Below, one piece after another: positions 6,686 through 9,715 of a stretch of DNA of 9,715 bases. Origin of the DNA: JALXCG01 sp026991065 [NCBI: Gemmatimonadota bacterium] (lineage in GTDB: Bacteria > GCA-2686955). Position 1 is the first letter of the stretch, and every line of letters begins with the position of its first letter. A program made the translations under genes and the position numbers. The stretch is from NCBI GenBank assembly GCA_026991065.1, contig JALXCG010000880.1, forward strand, positions 1-9,715, in the 5' to 3' direction. Below the pieces are notes generated by a model, which worked only from the letters and a program-made list of their open reading frames with translations, had not been told where the DNA came from and ran no database searches.

Positions 6686-9217
6686 CTATTCGACACGGGT
6701 CAGGGCCTCAATGAGTGGCTCCGCGGCGTGGCCGCCTTGCCCCTTGAGCGAGCGCAATGTTGCCAATGCGCTTTCGGTGTGTCCCAGTTCGATGGCTGCC
6801 GCAGTGAAGTCCTCCAGCGTATCCGGGTCGGTGCAGCCGCGCTCAAGGGCCTCTTGCAAGGCCAGAAAGGCGGGCTCGGTCTCGCCCAAACTCCAGAGCG
6901 CTGCCGCGAGATTGGCGAAGAATCGTGGGTCTGGCTTCGGAAGGAGGGTTGCCTGGCGAAACGCGTCCGCCGCGGCCGCCATGTCGTCCAGTGCCGCGAG
7001 AGCCCGGCCCAAGCCGTCGTGCAGCTCCGCTTCCTTTGGGGCAAGCTGCAGTGCGGCGCGGAACACTTGAGCCGCGCCCATTGGGTCCTCTAACTGGAGG
7101 CGAGTGTTGGCGGCCCAGCCAAGAACCAGCGCGCGCTCCGAAGGCGCCAGAGGAAACTGGAGGGCGCAGCGCTCGAAACCATTGAGCGCTTCGCGTTGCC
7201 TCCCGGCATGGGCCAGGGCGATCGCGTGCTGGATCGCTGCATCGGCGGACGCCGGCGCCATTTTGAGCACCTGAGCGTATACCTCCGCGGCTTCGGCTGC
7301 CGCGCCCCCCGCGAGCAGTACCGCGCCGAGTTTCTCCCGCGGCAGTGGATCGTTGGGCAGGCACTGCGCAGCTTCCAGGAAGGCTTGCCCCGCCTCTTCC
7401 AACTGGCCGGCTTGGCGCAACTTCTCCGCCTCCTGGAAGCGCTGCCGTCCGCGGGCGGCGCGAGCCGCTGTCGTCGCTGCCGGCGAGGCCGCCGCGGCTG
7501 TTGTGGTCGCGGCTTGCCCCGGCCCGGTGGGAGTTGTTGCGGCTGCTGCCGCCCGTTGCCCGGCAGGAGTTGCTGCGTCCGCTGCTTGCTCCGGTTCGAG
7601 GTCGGCCCACTTCCGCCGAAAGATCTCCTGGTTCTTCTGCAAGAGAGCCTGATAATCCTCACCGGAAGCACGGAATGAGACCGAACCGTAATGGTGGATG
7701 AACGCCGCCGGGCAGATGCCCACTTTGAAGCCCGCCAGTCGGCTGCGCAGGCAGTAATCGTCATCTTCGAAATTGCCGATGCCGAATCGGGTGTCCAGAA
7801 GGCCGATGCGCTCGATCAGGCTCCGGCGCAGCATCATGCAGAAGCCGGTGACGCGGGGCACCACGTCAACGCGGTTGCCGAAAAGTGCCTGCCTGCGGCG
7901 GGCAAAATCCTGCATGCCCGGCTCATCCTTGTAGGGAACCTCGGCGACCAACTGTGGCCCGCTGATGCAGTTCGAAGTGGGGCCGAGGATTCCGAGGGTC
8001 GGGTCGGTTGCGAACCCGCCAAGCAGCGTTTCCAACCACCCCTCGGTGACCACGGTGTCATTGTTGAGGAGCACTACATAGTCGCCGCTGGCGGCTTCTA
8101 TGCCGGCATTGAAGCCAGCGGCGAACCCCAGGTTCTTTGGATTGGCAATCACCCGTGCGCCGGGCACCGACTGAAAAAACGCCAGCGTGCCATCGGTGGA
8201 ACCATTGTCGATCAGAATCAGCTCGTAGGGCTTGCGCGTGTAGCGGCGGATCGACTCGACGCACATCCGGTTGTACTTCTCCTGGTTCCAGGCCAACACC
8301 AGGATCGAGGTCAGGGGTTCATCGTGGGGCCGCGCCAGGAATGCGTCGCCTTCACCTGCGCCGGCCTTTCCCATCTGCTCCAGAATCTCCTCCATTCGCA
8401 CCTGGTAGGTGTGCCGCTTGCGCACCACCTCCGCCCCGCGCGCCGCGATCTCTTCGCGCTCAGCATCCGCCTGTAGATAGTAATGGGCTTTTTCCAGCGC
8501 CTCGTCTACTGACCGGTAGGTCACGATCTCTTCGCCGTCGCGCAGCAATTCGGCCTGGCCGTTGGCGCTCAAGTCATTGGTCAGGAGCATTCGTCCGCAA
8601 GCGGTGGCCTCGAAGACCCGCATGTTGACATCGTCGCGGATCGACCGGTTCAGGAGGATGCGGCCGGCGGAGAAACGGTCGCTCATCTCTTCGAAGAACG
8701 CCCGCCCCACGAAGTGACTGGGAAACGCCTTCGCCATGGCTTCGAGCAGCTCCTGACGCGGCCCAGGAAAGATGTTGCCGACAAAGACCACGTCCAGGGT
8801 CGGCTCGATCCCGGGATTGCGTCGATGTACCTCCGGGTCGCAAGCGAGCGGTAGCCAGGATGCGTCGCGGATTCCATCTTGACGCAGCGCTGCGGCGCCG
8901 TTGCGTTGGGCCGCAAAAACCCGGTCGAAGGTCCGCGCTTTGTGGCGATCCCAGGCATACTGCAGGTGGGTATCGATCACCCAGAAGGCTGCGGGACGCA
9001 GGCGCCAGGGCAGCAGATAGCGCAGGCTGTCATCGACATTCAGATAGAGATCGAAGGAGTCGTCCAGAGTGTGGACCTGTTGCGGGAGTACGTGGGTCGG
9101 TTCGCAGATTTTCTGCAGCGCCCGCAGACAGTAGCCACCGGTGGTGTCGGGACGAGCCTGGTTGTCGAAGATCACCGCCACGCGGAGACCGGCGAAGCGT
9201 TTTTCCGTGGGAGTCAT
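6686..9217 (-). CDS. Two-domain glycosyltransferase (CgeB/GT-B-like + GT2) fused to a TPR tail
   Basis: The 843 residues fall into four parts. Residues 1-285 look like a CgeB-type GT-B transferase (PF13524-like): WVIDTHLQYAWD, WLPLACDPEVH, then NMRVFEATACGRMLLTND with Glu203. Residues 300-537 are a GT-A family 2 domain like rhamnosyltransferases: LTSILVLAWNQ, LIDNGSTDGT, NPKNLGFAAGFNAGI, the NND metal motif (Asp387), GPTSNCISGPQ, FEDDDYC (Glu484-Asp487) and HHYGSVS (508-509). A linker rich in Ala, Thr and Pro (about 543-590) follows, then about six or seven tetratricopeptide-like repeats (593-843). Both enzyme domains look intact. The protein should be cytoplasmic, making glycosidic bonds from nucleotide sugars, with the TPRs binding a protein partner. 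The ATG overlaps the TGA of the upstream TPR gene, with a strong GGGGAGG 4 bases before it. Sugar and acceptor are unknown. Confidence 0.88.
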   Translation of the reverse strand: MTPTEKRFAGLRVAVIFDNQARPDTTGGYCLRALQKICEPTHVLPQQVHTLDDSFDLYLNVDDSLRYLLPWRLRPAAFWVIDTHLQYAWDRHKARTFDRVFAAQRNGAAALRQDGIRDASWLPLACDPEVHRRNPGIEPTLDVVFVGNIFPGPRQELLEAMAKAFPSHFVGRAFFEEMSDRFSAGRILLNRSIRDDVNMRVFEATACGRMLLTNDLSANGQAELLRDGEEIVTYRSVDEALEKAHYYLQADAEREEIAARGAEVVRKRHTYQVRMEEILEQMGKAGAGEGDAFLARPHDEPLTSILVLAWNQEKYNRMCVESIRRYTRKPYELILIDNGSTDGTLAFFQSVPGARVIANPKNLGFAAGFNAGIEAASGDYVVLLNNDTVVTEGWLETLLGGFATDPTLGILGPTSNCISGPQLVAEVPYKDEPGMQDFARRRQALFGNRVDVVPRVTGFCMMLRRSLIERIGLLDTRFGIGNFEDDDYCLRSRLAGFKVGICPAAFIHHYGSVSFRASGEDYQALLQKNQEIFRRKWADLEPEQAADAATPAGQRAAAAATTPTGPGQAATTTAAAASPAATTAARAARGRQRFQEAEKLRQAGQLEEAGQAFLEAAQCLPNDPLPREKLGAVLLAGGAAAEAAEVYAQVLKMAPASADAAIQHAIALAHAGRQREALNGFERCALQFPLAPSERALVLGWAANTRLQLEDPMGAAQVFRAALQLAPKEAELHDGLGRALAALDDMAAAADAFRQATLLPKPDPRFFANLAAALWSLGETEPAFLALQEALERGCTDPDTLEDFTAAAIELGHTESALATLRSLKGQGGHAAEPLIEALTRVE

Positions 9218-9715
9218 CGCGCCTCCCCGGCAGCGGCTGTGCAGTGTTTGAGTGTGGAGGAAGCCGGCGGGGGAGCATTGTCCGGGCCGGTTGTCGCGGC
9301 GGCGAGCGGCGGTTCGCTCTGGTCAGCTAGAGCCGCGCGGGCGCCCGCGTGTTCGGGGTTGCGGCGCAGGATCTCCTCCAGCTCGGCGCGGTATTTCGCT
9401 TCGTGCCCGGCCATGCGGATGATCGTGGCGCGATTCATGCGCGCGTCGAGCAGCTCCGGGTCCAGTTCCACGGCACGATCGAAGCGGCGTTTCGCCGCGC
9501 CGATCTTGCCCTGCTGGAAGAGCGTGACGCCGAGCCGGTTGTGGTCCGCCGCGCGGGAGTGGCGGGCGCGGACCGCACGCCCCAGCCAAGCCAGAGCCTG
9601 GCCCTTGCGCGGTCCCCACGTATGGAGCGCTTCCAGCAGCAGGTCGTGGGCCGAAAGCAGGCCGGGAAGCGCCGCATCGGTCATGAGTTCGGGATAGTGG
9701 GGGAGCGCGCAAGGG
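9214..9715 (-). CDS. TPR protein (partial, 5' end outside window)
   Basis: An ATG at 9682-9684 would give 156 residues, but there is no ribosome binding site before it. The frame stays open to the window edge with protein-like sequence (ALPHYPEL), so I call the gene partial. Counting from that ATG, two tetratricopeptide repeats are clear: about 46-77 (DHNRLGVTLFQQGKIGAAKR, ending LDP) and 79-112 (RMNRATIIRMAGHEAKY, ending RNP). A helical region at about 10-40 may be a further degenerate repeat. The last 35 residues are a flexible Pro/Ala/Thr-rich tail. TPRs mediate protein contacts, and no catalytic motif is visible in this part. Its TGA overlaps the ATG of the glycosyltransferase-TPR gene (9214-9217), so the two are made together and may form a complex. 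The missing N-terminus could hold another domain. Confidence 0.7.
   Translation of the reverse strand, partial: PCALPHYPELMTDAALPGLLSAHDLLLEALHTWGPRKGQALAWLGRAVRARHSRAADHNRLGVTLFQQGKIGAAKRRFDRAVELDPELLDARMNRATIIRMAGHEAKYRAELEEILRRNPEHAGARAALADQSEPPLAAATTGPDNAPPPASSTLKHCTAAAGEAR
9222..9228 (-). promoter_or_regulatory. Ribosome binding site of the glycosyltransferase-TPR gene
   Basis: GGGGAGG (minus strand) ends 4 bases before the ATG at 9217. It is the strongest Shine-Dalgarno match of the minus-strand genes. It lies inside the coding end of the upstream TPR gene and supports this start despite the overlap. Confidence 0.6.

Noticed and set aside
7691-8476. Plus-strand 261-codon open frame inside the glycosyltransferase gene
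   Set aside because: It is antisense to the GT2 domain, whose motifs are unmistakable on the minus strand. The plus-strand product shows no family features.
8879-9697. Plus-strand 272-codon open frame opposite the TPR and glycosyltransferase starts
   Set aside because: It is antisense to coupled minus-strand genes with clear TPR and GT-B sequence; no motif in its own product.

Overview
The window comes from the GC-rich chromosome of a Gram-negative bacterium. The main evidence is an outer-membrane beta-barrel at the left edge and a surface-polysaccharide operon containing a Wzz-type chain-length protein and a Wzy_C-type ligase/polymerase. Nothing in the sequence fixes the phylum. A delta-proteobacterial-like or acidobacterial-like lineage would be compatible, but that is a guess.

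Layout. The plus strand carries two genes. The first is the C-terminal part of an outer-membrane barrel protein (1-999, cut by the left edge). The second is a membrane-anchored alkaline-phosphatase-superfamily phosphodiesterase (1117-2964) with a complete set of predicted metal ligands. Everything from 2961 to the right edge is on the minus strand. In transcription order it reads: a TPR protein cut by the right edge (9715-9214); an 843-residue protein joining two glycosyltransferase domains to a TPR tail (9217-6686); a 267-base gap with an AT-rich patch and a possible promoter; an O-antigen ligase/polymerase-like membrane protein (6418-4913); a Wzz/GumC-like protein without kinase domain (4916-3528); and two small proteins, each with one C-terminal membrane segment (3531-3256 and 3248-2961). 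Three of the minus-strand junctions are 4-base ATGA/GTGA overlaps. The last small gene converges on the phosphodiesterase so tightly that both stop codons share the palindrome CTAG.

How the parts may work together (inference). The two-headed glycosyltransferase would build glycan in the cytoplasm, helped by TPR protein contacts. The Wzy_C protein would polymerise or transfer the lipid-linked glycan at the periplasmic face, and Wzz would set chain length. The phosphodiesterase could trim or transfer phospho-groups on lipid or glycan outside the inner membrane. No flippase, initiating sugar-phosphate transferase or outer-membrane export protein is visible, so the window holds only part of a locus.

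The least explained components are the two small tail-anchored-type proteins and the five-helix anchor on the phosphodiesterase. No RNA gene, CRISPR array, insertion sequence or attachment site was recognised.
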